From Cornus controversa (lineage: Eukaryota > Streptophyta > Magnoliopsida > Cornales > Cornaceae), in the NCBI GenBank assembly GCA_026545225.1, contig CM048846.1, positions 52,382,270-52,446,269 on the forward strand: DNA of 64,000 bases, given 5' to 3'. Below the pieces are notes generated by a model, which worked only from the letters and a program-made list of their open reading frames with translations, was not told the DNA's origin and made no database searches. Each line of letters opens with the position of its first letter. Positions within the stretch are counted from its first letter, which is position 1. Positions 32,604-44,122 of the stretch are shown here, piece by piece. The translations under genes and the position numbers were made by a program.

Positions 32604-34259
32604 CACAAGAGAAAGTATATGCGAATTAAAAATTCTCTACTCGTAATTATATCTATCATTAATTCTACCGTCTTCACAAACATCGTATCTCAAGGACAAG
32701 TAATCAAAAAAAAGAATGAAGGGTCTTTGAATCCCACACCACAAATTGCTATAGCGTAAACATGGGCTGGTAGTATGGATTCTTCCGAACTGCATAAAAA
32801 CTTATGTCTTTATATAGTAAGAATACCACAATAGCTCTCCTAGCCATATTGCGTGAGGGTAGTGCAATAACCCTTCCTACAGCACAAGAAAGAGTAAGTT
32901 ATCTAGATACATCAATATCTTTTATATTTTATATTTGTTGGATACTTGATAGTACAAAGTATATACCTATATTAACTACTTTATCTATTCATAAAATATT
33001 TTTAATCATTTGTACTACTATTAAAAGTACATGGAGTTTCTATTTTTTTTTTTATTTTCATAATGTTGTTTTAATTTTTATAATATTATTGATTAAATGT
33101 ACATAGAGTTTCCATACATTTTTATATTTTTCATGATATTATTTAAATAGAAATGATATTAAACCCAAACGTCACCACTTTCTACCTAATCTGTTTTGAC
33201 AACATTACGGAAAAAAAATGAATGGGAATGCAATTCGAAAAAATCATAAATCAAGTCAATGCAATATTTTGGTTGCGTTACAAAAAACAAATAAATTTGT
33301 ACTATAAGAGGAGCAACTTGCAAAACCTAATATCAGTTCCATGAATTAAATAAAAGAAAAATATATATCTTCAACGACATTTTTGAATGGATTTGGTAGT
33401 TTGATTTTTTCTTTAGATTTTTTTTTTATTGTTCTAATTTGCTTATATAATTTTTTTGGGGTGTGCATAAGGAATGCAATATGTTTGTTGGCAAGTAAGA
33501 CCCGTGACTAATGAAAATTGTAATTTATTTTCATTGCTTACAAAGAAATGATTCAATATCAGGAGTATATTTGTCTTCCCATTTTTTTAATCTGCGCTAT
33601 TACTTCAAAGTTAAAATCTGTAACTACACGTAGCAATGATTGTCAAGTCTACATCATATCCCAAGATATAATAAAGAATTTATGTCACCACAAACAGAGG
33701 CTAAAGTAAGTGTTGGTTGATGTTAAATTGATATATTTATGTAGCAAATTTATCAATTTAAGCTATATTTTATTTGTTGGTGCAAATATAAATTTAAACT
33801 ATATATTTAAAATTTATTTAATTTATTGATTTGATAACCCTTAACATTGTAATGCTATATGTATTTCTTTTTTAGTGTTTTATTCATATCTTGATCATTT
33901 TTAATCAATTACGTCTCATGTTTGCCTTTTGTTTCAATTTAATTTTTGTCTTTCGATTTTTGATTTTCACTATTGAAAACAATGTGTAGAAAATTTGGCC
34001 TTTAATTAATAAAAATAAATTAACAATGGCGAAACTTTCCCGAACTTTAGTTTGAGAAAAATCACTTTATAATTGTTTTTCTTTTTCAATTCAAATGGTT
34101 ATTCTTTTAACCATGTTGAGGATGTTTGACTCATAATAATTTTATTCATCAAAATTTTGTTTTGGTCCTTGATGTGATACTCTAAAATTGTTATAAATAT
34201 GCAAAAAAAAAATTAATTAAAGTTTCAAGTTGACGTTTAACCACGTGCATGGCACGTGT
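32604..34259. other. AT-rich non-coding stretch
   Basis: No gene, LTR or structured RNA is recognisable. There are several homopolymer T runs and short plant-intergenic type AT tracts. A possible frame at 32804-33106 has only low-complexity hydrophobic residues and is rejected. Confidence 0.5.
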
Positions 34260-35430
34260 CTTTTTTACTATATATATATATTATGTATGTATTAGTGGCA
34301 TTTTGGTCACAACAAATTGGTATTTTGGAGTTTTCAATATTTCTTAATGTGAGAAATTAACTATTCTAACTGTTATACACAAATTTCGTGTCTGAAAATC
34401 TATGCACAAAAATGAGTAACAAATAATCAATTTTATTAATTTCAGAAGAAAAAAAAGAGTACAATCCTCTGTGGTCAATTATTTTACAACAAAGAATCCT
34501 CCTCTGATTCAATCTCACTGATGTTTGGTGCAATAGCTTTACAAGTTTGTTTTTGAACCGATTATGACAAATTTTCTTCAAATCTTCAAGATTGAGGAAG
34601 GCTTGACTGGATTTTCGATCGAGGACTGATGAAGCTTTGTTTCGAACGATGGATTGAAGGTCTTCAAAGAAGAACGACACTTGTGTGGCATGCTTGTTGT
34701 TCTTTGTCTTTAGATTTTTCAAAGATTTAAGGTATTTGAATTAGAACGACACTTTTGTGGCATGCTCGATGTTCTTCGTTGAGGCTCGACAGACCTTAAG
34801 CATTATCTTGATCTCTCTATTGCATATCCCCCGTGAATCTCCCTATTTGCATGTCCCCATGAATGTGTAGGGTGCCTTGTATTTATAAGCCAAATAGTGA
34901 GGTGTTTATTTTATTAACTCTCCAATAATTGTGGCAACTTCCATGAATAAAAAGATTTTGCTCCTTTTATATAAAAATAAATTTAAATTTGAATTTGAAT
35001 TGTTACACTTTTTTTAAAGGACTGAACCTTCAAGATTTTGACACATGTCCATTGATGGGACCCACAATCATGAAATTTAATTGGCCAAAAGTATTTGACT
35101 TTTTGATCGATTGACTGGTGACTAGACCATCACAAAATTTACGTGTCACATACAGACATATACATATTGTGTCTCAGTGGTATTTCGCTTGCAACAAATT
35201 GGTATTTTGGAATTTTAGTATTTTTTTATGTAAAAAATCATCAAGACTATTTTTTAACAGTCAATAAATAAAGAAAGTCACTTTAGGATATTACATAAAA
35301 TTTTAGGCAGTTATATATGCGAAATATTGTATTTTGAGCTTTTAGTATTTCTTGACTTGAGAAGTGATCACGACTCTTTTTTATTTCGAAGAAAGTCACT
35401 TTAGAATATTACATACAGTTTATATAAATA
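34260..35430. repeat. Locally repeated AT-rich unit, three copies, split by an LTR-like insert
   Basis: The phrase 'CAACAAATTGGTATTTTGGA' with following 'TTTTxAGTATTT' occurs at about 34312 and 35194, and a weaker third copy ('ATTGTATTTTGAGCTTTTAG') at about 35325. 'GAAAGTCACTTTAG' plus 'ATATTACATA' occurs at about 35274 and 35391. The 764-bp LTR-like sequence at 34371-35134 separates copies one and two. Confidence 0.6.
34371..35134 (-). mobile_element. Probable solo LTR
   Basis: On the minus strand it runs from TGTGATGGTC to GTGTATAACA, the TG...CA format, with a TATA box (CTTATAAATACAAGG) about two fifths along, followed by the A-rich end 'TTAATAAAATTGATTATTTG'. It has no internal region. 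I do not find a five-base target duplication, so the boundaries or the solo status may be wrong. Confidence 0.5.
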
Positions 35431-35929
35431 TAAATATAAATATAAATATAAATAGATATATATATATATATATATATATATTATCCATTTATTTTTTTTA
35501 TTTTGCAGTACTTAAAGTTATAATGTAACACATATGGCGTGCACCTTTTGTGTTGGGTAACCAATACTAAACAGGGACTGAAATCGTCTCCAGTTTGATG
35601 GTGGCCATTTTGTCTCCATTGTGCCAAAAACGTTGACGTTTTGAAAAAATTGTGGCTGTGAATGAGCCACATCTCTCTATCACCCACAATTTGACAAATG
35701 TCCATGCATGGTAACTAAATATTTACTGGGATGTATTTTTAGTCTAAGTACCATATACGACACTTACTTACACAAAATATCATATACAATTGACATGCAA
35801 AATACAAAATTTTCGTACAAAAATTTTCAAAATTACAAACTCTACATCTACATGTACAACAATACCATCATACGTACAAACGTATCGATCAAAACCCAAT
35901 ATACCATCACAACCATCTATGAACCCTCT
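35135..35929. other. AT-rich intergenic stretch with microsatellite
   Basis: Contains the repeat copies described above, a (TAAATA)n block near 35418-35455 and a (TA)n run at 35456-35480. No coding region is supported. Confidence 0.5.
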
Positions 35930-36796
35930 TCTCTCTCGCGCACTCTCTCTTTTCACTCTGAAACCTAGATCACTGTAAACCCTCATCTCTCTCTAAGCCC
36001 TAGCTCGCTAGACAAATTTGGGAAGGACATCGATGCCTGCTTCAAGACATTCCATTGTAGATCGGCTATTGCTTCTTCCTCTGTAGGTAAGTCATTAGAA
36101 ATTTCATGAAAAGCACACATTTATACATGTATATGTATAAAGTAATATATACATTTATTGTGAAACTTTGAAAAAAAATCATTAATTATACAATACTGAA
36201 ACTCTCAAGAAAAAAGAATTTGCCAAAAATATTTTCTTTGGAAACAAATGAATATCTTCTGATCATGGAATAAGTTACACCAATTGATTGAATTTGATCA
36301 TGATTGGTCTTTGGTGTATCTCAATTAAGATGTTATTTTTGATTGGGTAAGATTGAATTTTTGTGGTTGTCAATGGCTTCTGTGATCCACCATACCTGCA
36401 TTGGGTGCTTACATCTTGCCTACTTTATGCCATTACTAACAAAATTGTGGTGCATCACTGCAAATTTATAAACAATTTTGTGCTAGTATTACATAATTTT
36501 TGGACCATGGATATCTTTTTGAGAAAGCTGTTTATTCTTGTTTGGTTGGTATCACTTGCATCCATATGGCTGTTGGGTGGGTTGGATCATATCATGGTTG
36601 CACCCCTAGACTGAGGTCTAGGAGAGCACAATACCTATTTGAAAAATCTATATTTGAAAAAGTTTTTCTCCTCTAAGTGCTAAATTTTTATCTTGTGATG
36701 ACTAACGTCTGAATTATGTTCCACTTGAAACAGGTGAAGAAAATGGCCCTTCATGCAATGAAACAGGCTGTGAAGGATTTTGAGAAATATACAATG
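35930..36796 (+). pseudogene. Possible truncated 5' end of a host gene (two exons)
   Basis: A CT-rich leader typical of plant 5' untranslated regions (35930-36000) runs to a consensus donor CTGTAG/GTAAGT at 36088-36089. About 640 bp on, an acceptor (GAAACAG at 36733) opens a segment with a start codon in good context (GAAAATGGCC), coding for MALHAMKQAVKDFEKYT, ending at a donor (CAAT/GTAAGT near 36796). No further exon is seen before the copia LTR at 36979. I do not recognise the protein. The evidence is splice consensus and leader composition only, so it may be chance. Confidence 0.35.
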
Positions 36797-36978
36797 TAAG
36801 TTTTATGTATTTGAATTAACTGAAATACTTAATTCTCATATTTGTAGTAGTCAGTTTCCTTTTATACCTTGCAAATTATTCTCCCAATAAGAAATCTGCC
36901 AGAAAATATATGTATATATTTATTGGGTTGACTTTTTAAGGGCTTTAAGTTTTTGTGAGTTGCGCGGTGCGAAAGTGG

Positions 36979-37480
36979 TGTGGAAGTTTGATCTCAGACA
37001 AAAGACCTAGAGGGGGGTTGAATAGGGGTCTAGTTTGCTTGTTTGATTGATTTTTTTGATTATTTTCGATTTCAACCAATTAATCCATAATAAAGCAATC
37101 TCACAAAGCAATAAAAATAAAACATTAAAGTAAGGTAAGAGAGAAGACACCAAGATTTTTTACTTGGAAAAATTTTGTGAGGAAAAACTGAAGAAGAATA
37201 ATATTTTTCTTATTCAATATTCATAGAAAATACAACAATATATATACTGCTATACAACTAAATAAGGAAACTAATTATACAATAGGTAAGTCTTGGAATT
37301 GGTGGGTCAACTACCTAGAATAAGTAATTTATAGAAAATTAAGGACCAAATTTGGGAGCTGCCTAATTTACAAAGAATTCTTAATTTACAGAGAATCTCA
37401 CTTAATTGTGAGATTAGTCAACTTTCCCTCTTAAGAGGGAATCTCCTAATTTTTCTCCAATCAGCCCAAATTTTTCAACA
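36979..37480 (-). mobile_element. Copia 3' LTR (element 3)
   Basis: On the minus strand it starts TGTTGAAAAATTTGGGC right after a polypurine tract AAGGGGGAG and ends ...AACTTCCACA. The 'CCTAGAGGGGGGTTGAATAGGGG' type sequence near its plus-strand left end is common in plant copia LTRs. The matching 5' LTR is not in the window, so the element is truncated. Confidence 0.7.
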
Positions 37481-37484
37481 CTCC

Positions 37485-38395
37485 CCCTTAAGTTGGTGAG
37501 TAAATGTTCTCCATTCCCTTGCTCGTTATTGTTTGAAATGAATGACTTACAAGACCCTTGGTAAGTATATCAGCAAGTTGACCTTCTGTTGAGACATAGG
37601 GTGTACAAATGAGGCCACTATCCAGCTTTTCTTTGATAAAATGTCTGTCCACTTTTACATGCTTGGTCCGGTCATGCTGAACTGGATTGTGGACTATGTT
37701 AATGGCTGATTTATTGTCACTATATAACTTTATTGTTCCTTCCCACTTGATTCCAATATCAGTGAGTATAATCTTTAACCAGACCAACTCACAAATCCCA
37801 AGTGCCATATCTCAAAATTTGACTTCTGCGCTGGATCTAGCCACCACGGATTGTTTCTTACTCCTCCAAGTAACCAAATTTTCCTCCAAAAACTGACCCT
37901 GGCCGGTCAACATCAGTGTATGCTTGCAACTCCAGTTTTTCATTTTTCGGAATAGGATGCCTTTTTCGGGAGTTGACTTCAGATAGCGTAGAATCCTATA
38001 GACAACTGCCAAATGTGTGTCTTTTGGTGAGTGCATAAATTGACTTACTTATAGGCTATATCTGGCCTTCCGTGTGATAGATAGATTAGTTTTTCCACCA
38101 ACCTTTGATACACGCCTCGGTCAACTACAACATCTTCCTTTGCTTCTCCTAACTTGTGATTTTGCTCAATAGGAGTATCAGCTGGCTTACATCCTAATAT
38201 TCCAGTTTCATTGAGTAGATCAAGAATGTACTTTTGTCGTGAGACAAAGATTCCATTTTTTTAGTGAGCCACTTCAATTCCTAGGAAGTACTAGCGTTTT
38301 CCAAGATCTTTTATTTCAAATTCTTTTGCAAGATGCCCTTTTAGTTGACTTATCTCTTCTAGGTCATTTTCGATTCTTCCTATATTTCTAGCTTG
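37485..38395 (-). pseudogene. Copia element 3: reverse transcriptase end and RNase H
   Basis: From 38395 on the minus strand: HLAKEFEIKDLG, GIFVSRQKYILDLLNETG, LGCKPADTPIEQNHKLGEAK, then HSPKDTHLAVVYRILRYLK, and RNase H with YSDNKSAINIVHNPVQHDRT and LADILTKGL. Stops occur (for example near 38055 and 38265). It is the 3' third of a copia pol; the rest is absent. Confidence 0.8.
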
Positions 38396-39185
38396 GTACC
38401 AGAGCCTATCAATTCTTGGTAGTCTTCACACTTTATCGCTCTCACCGCCGGGTAATTGTCAAAATAGCTTTTTCCTTATATATATATATATATTATGCAG
38501 ATAATTAAAGAAGAAAAATATGACAGCCCAATTCAATTCAATTCATCGGCTCCCATTAGCATATGTGTGTCAAAGTCGTTGATTTCAACGAACCCCTTTT
38601 CTGATTTTCAAATCAGTTTTAATTCTAACAAGCAGTTTTTGGTGTTATCGTCACTCTAACGAGTTTTCTCTTTTGTAGCTTCTTTGTATGTGTTTCACAG
38701 CCACTCTTGGTGACAACACCAGATTGATTTTACGAGTAGTAACATTTGTGTGTCAAAGTCGCTAATTTCAACGAGCTCCTTTTCTAATTTTCAAATCAGT
38801 TTTCGCTATAACGAGCTGCTTTCGATCTTTCCGTCACTCCAATAAGTTGCATTCTACCGAGCCCCGCTCTTTTGTAGCTTCTTTATATGTGTTCACAACC
38901 ACAGTTAGTTACATCACTAGATTGCTTTTGCAAGTCGCATTCAAGATTTTGTCTCCAAACTCAAGTTGGCTTTATATGACTCACCTTCAGTTTGCAGGGT
39001 TTGTTAGATTATATATTTCCTATTATATCTACTGTTAGATTATATAATTTTTCTAAACCACTTAGAATTAAGATTTCTTGTCTCCTAAGTTTACTTAGCC
39101 TACAATATTATGTGCCTGTAAATAGACTTTTATATATTGTTCACAATATCAATTCAATATATACAATCTTCCTATATTTCTAACA
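38371..39185 (+). mobile_element. Short LTR/primer-site unit with tandem repeats (TRIM-like remnant)
   Basis: The 18 bases CTTCCTATATTTCTAGC at 38375-38392 match the end of the LTR-like block at 39002-39185 (CTTCCTATATTTCTAACA) and are followed by TTGGTACCAGAGCC, a near-perfect plant primer site. The block at 39002-39185 starts TGTTAGATTATATA and contains a TATA-like CTGTAAATAGAC. Between them lie two diverged tandem units (about 38560-38745 and 38746-38945) sharing 'GTGTGTCAAAGTCG', 'CTCTTTTGTAGCTTCTTT' and 'CAGATTG'. This reads as a plus-strand non-coding element with a truncated 5' LTR. The orientation is uncertain because copia element 4 also abuts the LTR. Confidence 0.45.
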
Positions 39186-40045
39186 CTCTTAAATAAACAA
39201 AATTCTCCAACGGTAATGACTTTGTAAAGATGTCTGCAAGCTGGTCATGAGAATTACAGTGCTCCATTTGGATGTCTTGGTTGGCCACTAGATCCTGAAT
39301 GAAGTGATGGCGTATTTCTATATGCTTTGTGTGACTATGATACACCGGGTTCTTTGTTATTGCGATTGTAGATTGATTATAACAGTAAAGTGTAGTTGCC
39401 TTCTCTTGAATCTGCTTCATGTCTCCCAAAATCCTCCATAGCCAAACACTTTGACACGCTACCGTAGTAACTGCTACATATTTTGCCTATGATGAAGAGA
39501 GAGTTGTTGATCGTTGTTTCTTTGAGCACCATGAAATATTTCCTGAACCAAGGTTAAAAATATAACCAGAAGTGCTCCTCTAGTCTTTAATTGAGCCTAC
39601 CCAATCACTGTCAAAAAGACCATATAAATTAAAATTGTTAGTGTAGGTGTAACAAATACCATAAGAGGAGGTTCCTTTTAGGTATCTCAACACCCTCTTT
39701 AATTGCAACCCCCATGTGAATCTTGCTCGGACTTGACATGTATCTTGATAACAAACTTGTGGTAAACATAATGTCGGGCCGAGTGTTTGTGAGGTACAAC
39801 AAACTTCTAAAAAAACTTCAGTAAATATGGCAATCCACCTTTTCTTCCTTATCATCCATGCAAAGTTTCTGATTTCTAATCATAGGAGTCTTCACCATAT
39901 TGCAATCCTTCATATTGTATTTTTTAAAGAGGTCTAGAACATACTTTTCTTGAGATACAAATTTTTTTTCTAGCAACTTGTTTTACCTCCAATCCATAAA
40001 AATAATTCATCAAACCAAGATTAGTCATTTCAAATTCAACAATCA
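39186..40045 (-). pseudogene. Copia element 4: reverse transcriptase end and RNase H
   Basis: From 40045 on the minus strand: EFEMTNLGLMNYFYGLEVKQ, then RYLKGTSSYGICYTYTNNFN, FDSDWVGSIKD, and RNase H with STIAITKNPVYHSHTKHIEI and DQLADIFTKSLPLENFVYL. Frames change several times. The RNase H stops exactly at the LTR-like end at 39185. At about 40045 it joins the Tat antisense ORF in mid-exon, which marks a deletion or insertion junction. Confidence 0.8.
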
Positions 40046-41180
40046 GACGAGTCCTTAAATTTTTCGACAGCTGCTGCTTCAAGCCCTGGTAAGTCAACAT
40101 TCCAACGCGCCATCTCCTCCTGGTTATGGCAGATCTGCGAGTTAAGAACGTCAATCTCCCCAGCTTGAGAGGCATAGGAGGCTCGGAGAGATTCTATCTC
40201 TGAATTCAGCATGGAACACTGAGTGTTGAAAGAGGCACGCTCGGCAACAAAGGAAACCTCCTGCTTCTCAAGTTCATTCACCGTCCACATAAAGCGGTTA
40301 AAAATGGAGTGGGCAAATGTCACGCACTGTTGAACAATATTAAAATATGCATAAGCATATAGAAGATGAGATCGACAGAACAAAGTATACATGAATAAAG
40401 AAAAGATATACCCCTTCTGACGATGTCAACAAGGGGAGGGTAGCCTAGTGAAAGTAGCCCTTCATCAAAAGTTAGGGTTTGGGCATCCCTCACCCTAGCA
40501 TTACTAGCTTCCTCCAGTCTTTCTTCCTCTGCCTCGCTCACGGGCAGCACGACCTTCCAAGCTGAGTATAAAAGTGATTATGTGTAAAAAAATGAGGAAA
40601 GGAAAAAGAATCGGAAAAGAGAGAGAATAAGCTTACTAGAAGCATCCCCAGGAGCCCATGAGCGGGGGATAATATGGGGGGTAGCCTCCCAATATCCAGA
40701 AACAAAGAAGAAATAGTTTCTCCATGACTCGAGGCGGTTATTGTGGTCCACATCAACCAAGCCTTTGTTCAGATGGTTTTTGCCTGAGCGACTATGAACA
40801 TGACACCAGTCGCCAGTCTTGAAAAGCCCATAGCAAGAAAGAAACCCGCTTGCTGACAGCGGGATATCAAAATCACAAGATTTCCACAAAACGAGAGAAG
40901 CTATAATAATACGCCAAGAAATTGGCGTGAGCTGAGAAGGGCAGAGGTTCGTCGTGTGAAGGAGTTCCTGTACGAATACCAGAATTGGGAACCGGAGACC
41001 ATAGGCGAAAGCGCTCTCATAAAAACATGTCTTCCCCTGGTAAATTGAGTAAACCTTATCTGCTGAGGAGGGGGCTCGAACTACAACTCTGTCAGGAAAT
41101 GAGTAATGAGCGAACAGCTCCTTTACATCTTGATTGGTCATGGCAGAGGCGATATCTCGGCACTTGGGGTAATTGGCCAT
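40046..41180 (-). pseudogene. Antisense ORF of a Tat-lineage gypsy element (gypsy-type transposon domain), spliced
   Basis: Reading from the ATG at 41180, exon 1 (41180-40637) encodes MANYPKC... with CFYESAFAYGLRFPI, SQLTPISWRIIIASLVLW and LESWRNYFFFVSGYW, which fits the plant 'putative gypsy type transposon' family. It ends at a donor TCTA/GTAAGC. Exon 2 (40561-40412) encodes a Glu-rich stretch ending near PPLVDIVRR, with donor GTATATC. Exon 3 (from 40326) encodes a coiled coil (ELEKQEVSFVAERASF). The phase between exons 2 and 3 does not fit, and exon 3 is cut at 40045, so it is a relic. The nearby LTR is on the plus strand, so the gene is antisense to its element, as described for additional ORFs of Tat elements. 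Confidence 0.65.
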
Positions 41181-41686
41181 GAAAAAATAAAGAAGTTGAA
41201 CTTTGTGCCATAAAATGATGCTAGAGGAAATGTAGAAATCGGGATAGAGGTGAGAGTGTGGTGCACAGAGCACAAAGAGGGATTCTTGCTTTGAAAGAAT
41301 GAACGAAGAGGGAAGATGTCAAGGGATTTTATAGGAGTTCAAGGAGACCAACGACTACAAAGCAACGTTCAAAAAGCAACATTTAATAAACTTCAACGTA
41401 TGGATTCCAACGTTCATGAAGACAACGCCTGAAGGAGAGGAGCTGGTCAAGGCCATCGCTTAAGGGCGGCCAAAACCACCCCACAAAGGTGGCCAAGGCT
41501 GCCCCTCAAGGGCGGTCCTGCGCCCCCCCCCCCCAAAAAAAAAAAGAACTTGTAGCAACCTAAAATCCACGGGCCAAGATAAAGACCTAGCAAAGTTACT
41601 TAAGCCTGAGTCCATTTTTACGGCCCAGAAAGCCAGCCATAGTGTTCCTAAGGACCAGTAAACGACCCTCATGAACAGGGGGCATC
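41181..41686 (+). other. Spacer between antisense ORF and Tat LTR, with polypurine tract
   Basis: On the minus strand this is the upstream region of the antisense ORF. It includes a G/C-rich block with repeats of 'GGGCGGCC' and 'AAGGGCGG' (41463-41515) and a C12-A11 run (41523-41545). AACAGGGGGC at 41674-41683, next to the LTR, is the probable plus-strand polypurine tract. Confidence 0.55.
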
Positions 41687-42189
41687 TGATATAGCATTTG
41701 ACTCCAAATGTGACACATGTAACGTGAAGGTTGAAGATTACGTGACATAGACAAAAAGTATACTTTGACTAAGACTTTTCTCTCTCTAGATAAGTCTGTG
41801 AAACTGAAAAGTCAGTCTTATATTAGGACACGCTCCCAATTGACTGCTATAAATACAGAGACGGTCTATATACCAGGTACGCAATGAATACCCTCTAAAG
41901 TGCCTTTATAGCTTAAAAAAGTCATTCCAATTTCTGAGTTGATCATCGGAGCACAGTTGACCGGCACTACGCTGGTGCCCTTTCAACTACCCTTCTTTTG
42001 TCCTTTTTACATGTACACAATGAATACCCTCTAAAGTGCCTTTATAGCCTAAGAAAGCCCTTTCGATTTCTAACTTGATCATCGGAGCATAATCGGCAGC
42101 ACCACACCGACACCCTTTCGACTACCCTTCTTTTGTTTTTTTACATGTTGACGTTTGACCAGTTCGGGGTTAATTTGTGCTTCATCACA
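41687..42189 (+). repeat. Tat-lineage LTR (3' LTR)
   Basis: It starts TGATATAGCATTTGAC and ends near TTCATCACA. CTATAAATACAGAGACG at about 41847 is a TATA box. Sequence such as 'GATCATCGGAGCA' and 'CCGGCACTACGCTGGTGCCC' is typical of Tat-type LTRs. A direct duplication of about 136 bp is present: 41878-42013 and 42014-42148, both opening with TACxCAATGAATACCCTC. Confidence 0.7.
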
Positions 42190-42588
42190 AATCTTGTGAA
42201 TGTTATGTGGTAGGATTTGTGATATATATATATATCACAACTCGGTTATATTTATGTAGTATATATTAAGTATGAGAGAAAATCCCTCTCATTGACTTGA
42301 ATTTCGCGATACCCACAATTTTAGTTGTTGCATATTTGACTCACAAAATTGAAGAGCTAAGTCGCAACCTAACTCCCATAATTCTTTTAAACGTGTCTCG
42401 TGTTGTGCACATTCTCGTTACTCCCTCTCGCTTGTGTGTCTCGTTCTTCACCATTTTCTCTCTCTTCGTTCTCCTAAGTATCGACAACGACTGCCTCAAC
42501 CTACCTCCACCTCCACCTCCACCGCCAGCTTCCACAGCTCCACCACTGAAACTCTCTCCCGTTCCCAGATAATTCCTTGTCACCGGCA
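42190..42588. other. Intergenic stretch with (TA)n and GGT/CCA-rich run
   Basis: A (AT)n run at 42219-42235, then AT-rich DNA. On the minus strand 42500-42540 is a run of GGT/GGA codons. Minus-strand frames here (glycine run, RLRQSLSIL) could be a frameshifted continuation of the ORF at 42589-42837, but this cannot be shown. Confidence 0.4.
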
Positions 42589-42837
42589 TCACCTCTTCTC
42601 GGACTGACTTCCCGGGAGATTCCCCGTTGGTGATGACAGAATATTCTCTTGGTTGGGAGAGAATCCATGACTGATAGAGGTCCCATGGCTATGATCGGAG
42701 GAGACTGATGATATAGACGTAACATCTTCCGGTTTGCCGTCTGGACCATGATCGGAGAATCGGTTCGGCAAAGAATTAACTCTGGCTTGTTCTGTTATTT
42801 TGTTGTCCGAAACTGTTTGATTGTCTTTGCCTTCCAT
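42589..42837 (-). CDS. Possible 5' exon of an unrecognised gene (82 aa)
   Basis: The ATG at 42837 follows an AC/CA-rich leader with 'CTCACACTCACAGAAAATGG'. The frame encodes 82 residues, hydrophilic, rich in Ser, Asn, Asp and His (MEGKDNQTVSDN, then SISSVSSDHSHG), and stops at AAGAGGTGA. GAG/GTGATG at the stop could instead be a splice donor, which would make this a first exon cut off from the rest by the Tat element downstream. I recognise no family. Confidence 0.35.
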   Translation of the reverse strand: MEGKDNQTVSDNKITEQARVNSLPNRFSDHGPDGKPEDVTSISSVSSDHSHGTSISHGFSPNQENILSSPTGNLPGSQSEKR

Positions 42838-44122
42838 TTTCTGTGAGTGTGAGCTTTACTAATGTGTGCAAGGGAGTTGAGTAAATGGAAGATAAAATTT
42901 TGCTTGGTGATTAGTGATATTGACATGGATGGATAGGTGTGGCAGTTTGTGTTTGAAATGATTCAGAGAAATTCACCACTAAACAACGCATGCGGGGTTA
43001 AAATAAAGACTAATGTTAGAATAACCCAGATAATGCACAGAATATATGATAGACTCATCTCGGCCCTCTATGAAGTACAGTGAGGTCCATCTACTGTATA
43101 CATCCAAAGGCCAGCGGTACTTTGGCCCTCTGTTTAGGTGGCAATGCATTCTGTCCGGAAAAAAAATTCTATAATTTAAAAGGATCCAAGCTGGACCATT
43201 ATTCTTTCGCGATATTTGTTACCACGGACACTATTAATCTGGATAACACCAATCACTAATAATTTACGTTACTAAAATGAGTTATATTAAATAACATTGT
43301 TTCACCCATTTTAATAACATATGTTACTACTTATGATTACAAACGATGTCCACTGAAGAGACGTTAGAAAATATGAAATGGTTAGAATTTTTACTCCAAC
43401 TATTACCTACTAAAGCAACTCCCGGATAAGAGGAGCCCACCTCATTAGTTGGGGATTACGAATGGAGAAGGTGCAAATATTCAATTTAAAGGTGGTGTTG
43501 GTGTTTGTATTACATCATTAGCTTACAAATAATATACTGATGTGACATAAATATCACTAATTTATCAACCCCATTATATGAGAGGATTTGTTTGCTTGAC
43601 AAGGTACACTGAATTACTTAATCCCATCTGCCAAAAAAAAAAAAAAAAATTACTTGATCCCAAATAATTTGCACCAGTGATCCCAACATCACGATTATTA
43701 TTGACAGGCAAGATTAACTCTTTCTATCAGAAACTATCCACTTCTGTACCTTATAGCATTCCAACAAAGAGGGACAATAAACACAATAAAACAACCAAAA
43801 AAAAGCTCCAGCTTCATTTCTTTTTCCTTTGGTTAGTATCAACAACCAAGTTTCAAAAACTGAACTACTATAGTTTTTATTAATTGCAGTATCTGAAACA
43901 ACTGTTCTAATTTCTCTTGGTACAAGCAGCAGCCTACAGGAGGCTGCACTAAATTCCTGCAGTAATAGAGGGCATGCCCCCACTTGTGTAATTCATTCTG
44001 ATCATAACCTCATATAAATAGTTGCCTCATATTACAGATTTGCAGCATCCATAGCCTTCCTTCAAACTTAACAAAACTAGCAAAACTAAAAAATGGCCTA
44101 GGACCTTGAGAAGAATTCAAAA
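42838..44122. other. Non-coding stretch between the 82-aa ORF and the ERA1 relic
   Basis: AT-rich, with an A17 run near 43632-43648. No gene or recognisable element. Frames here are short and low in complexity. Confidence 0.45.
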
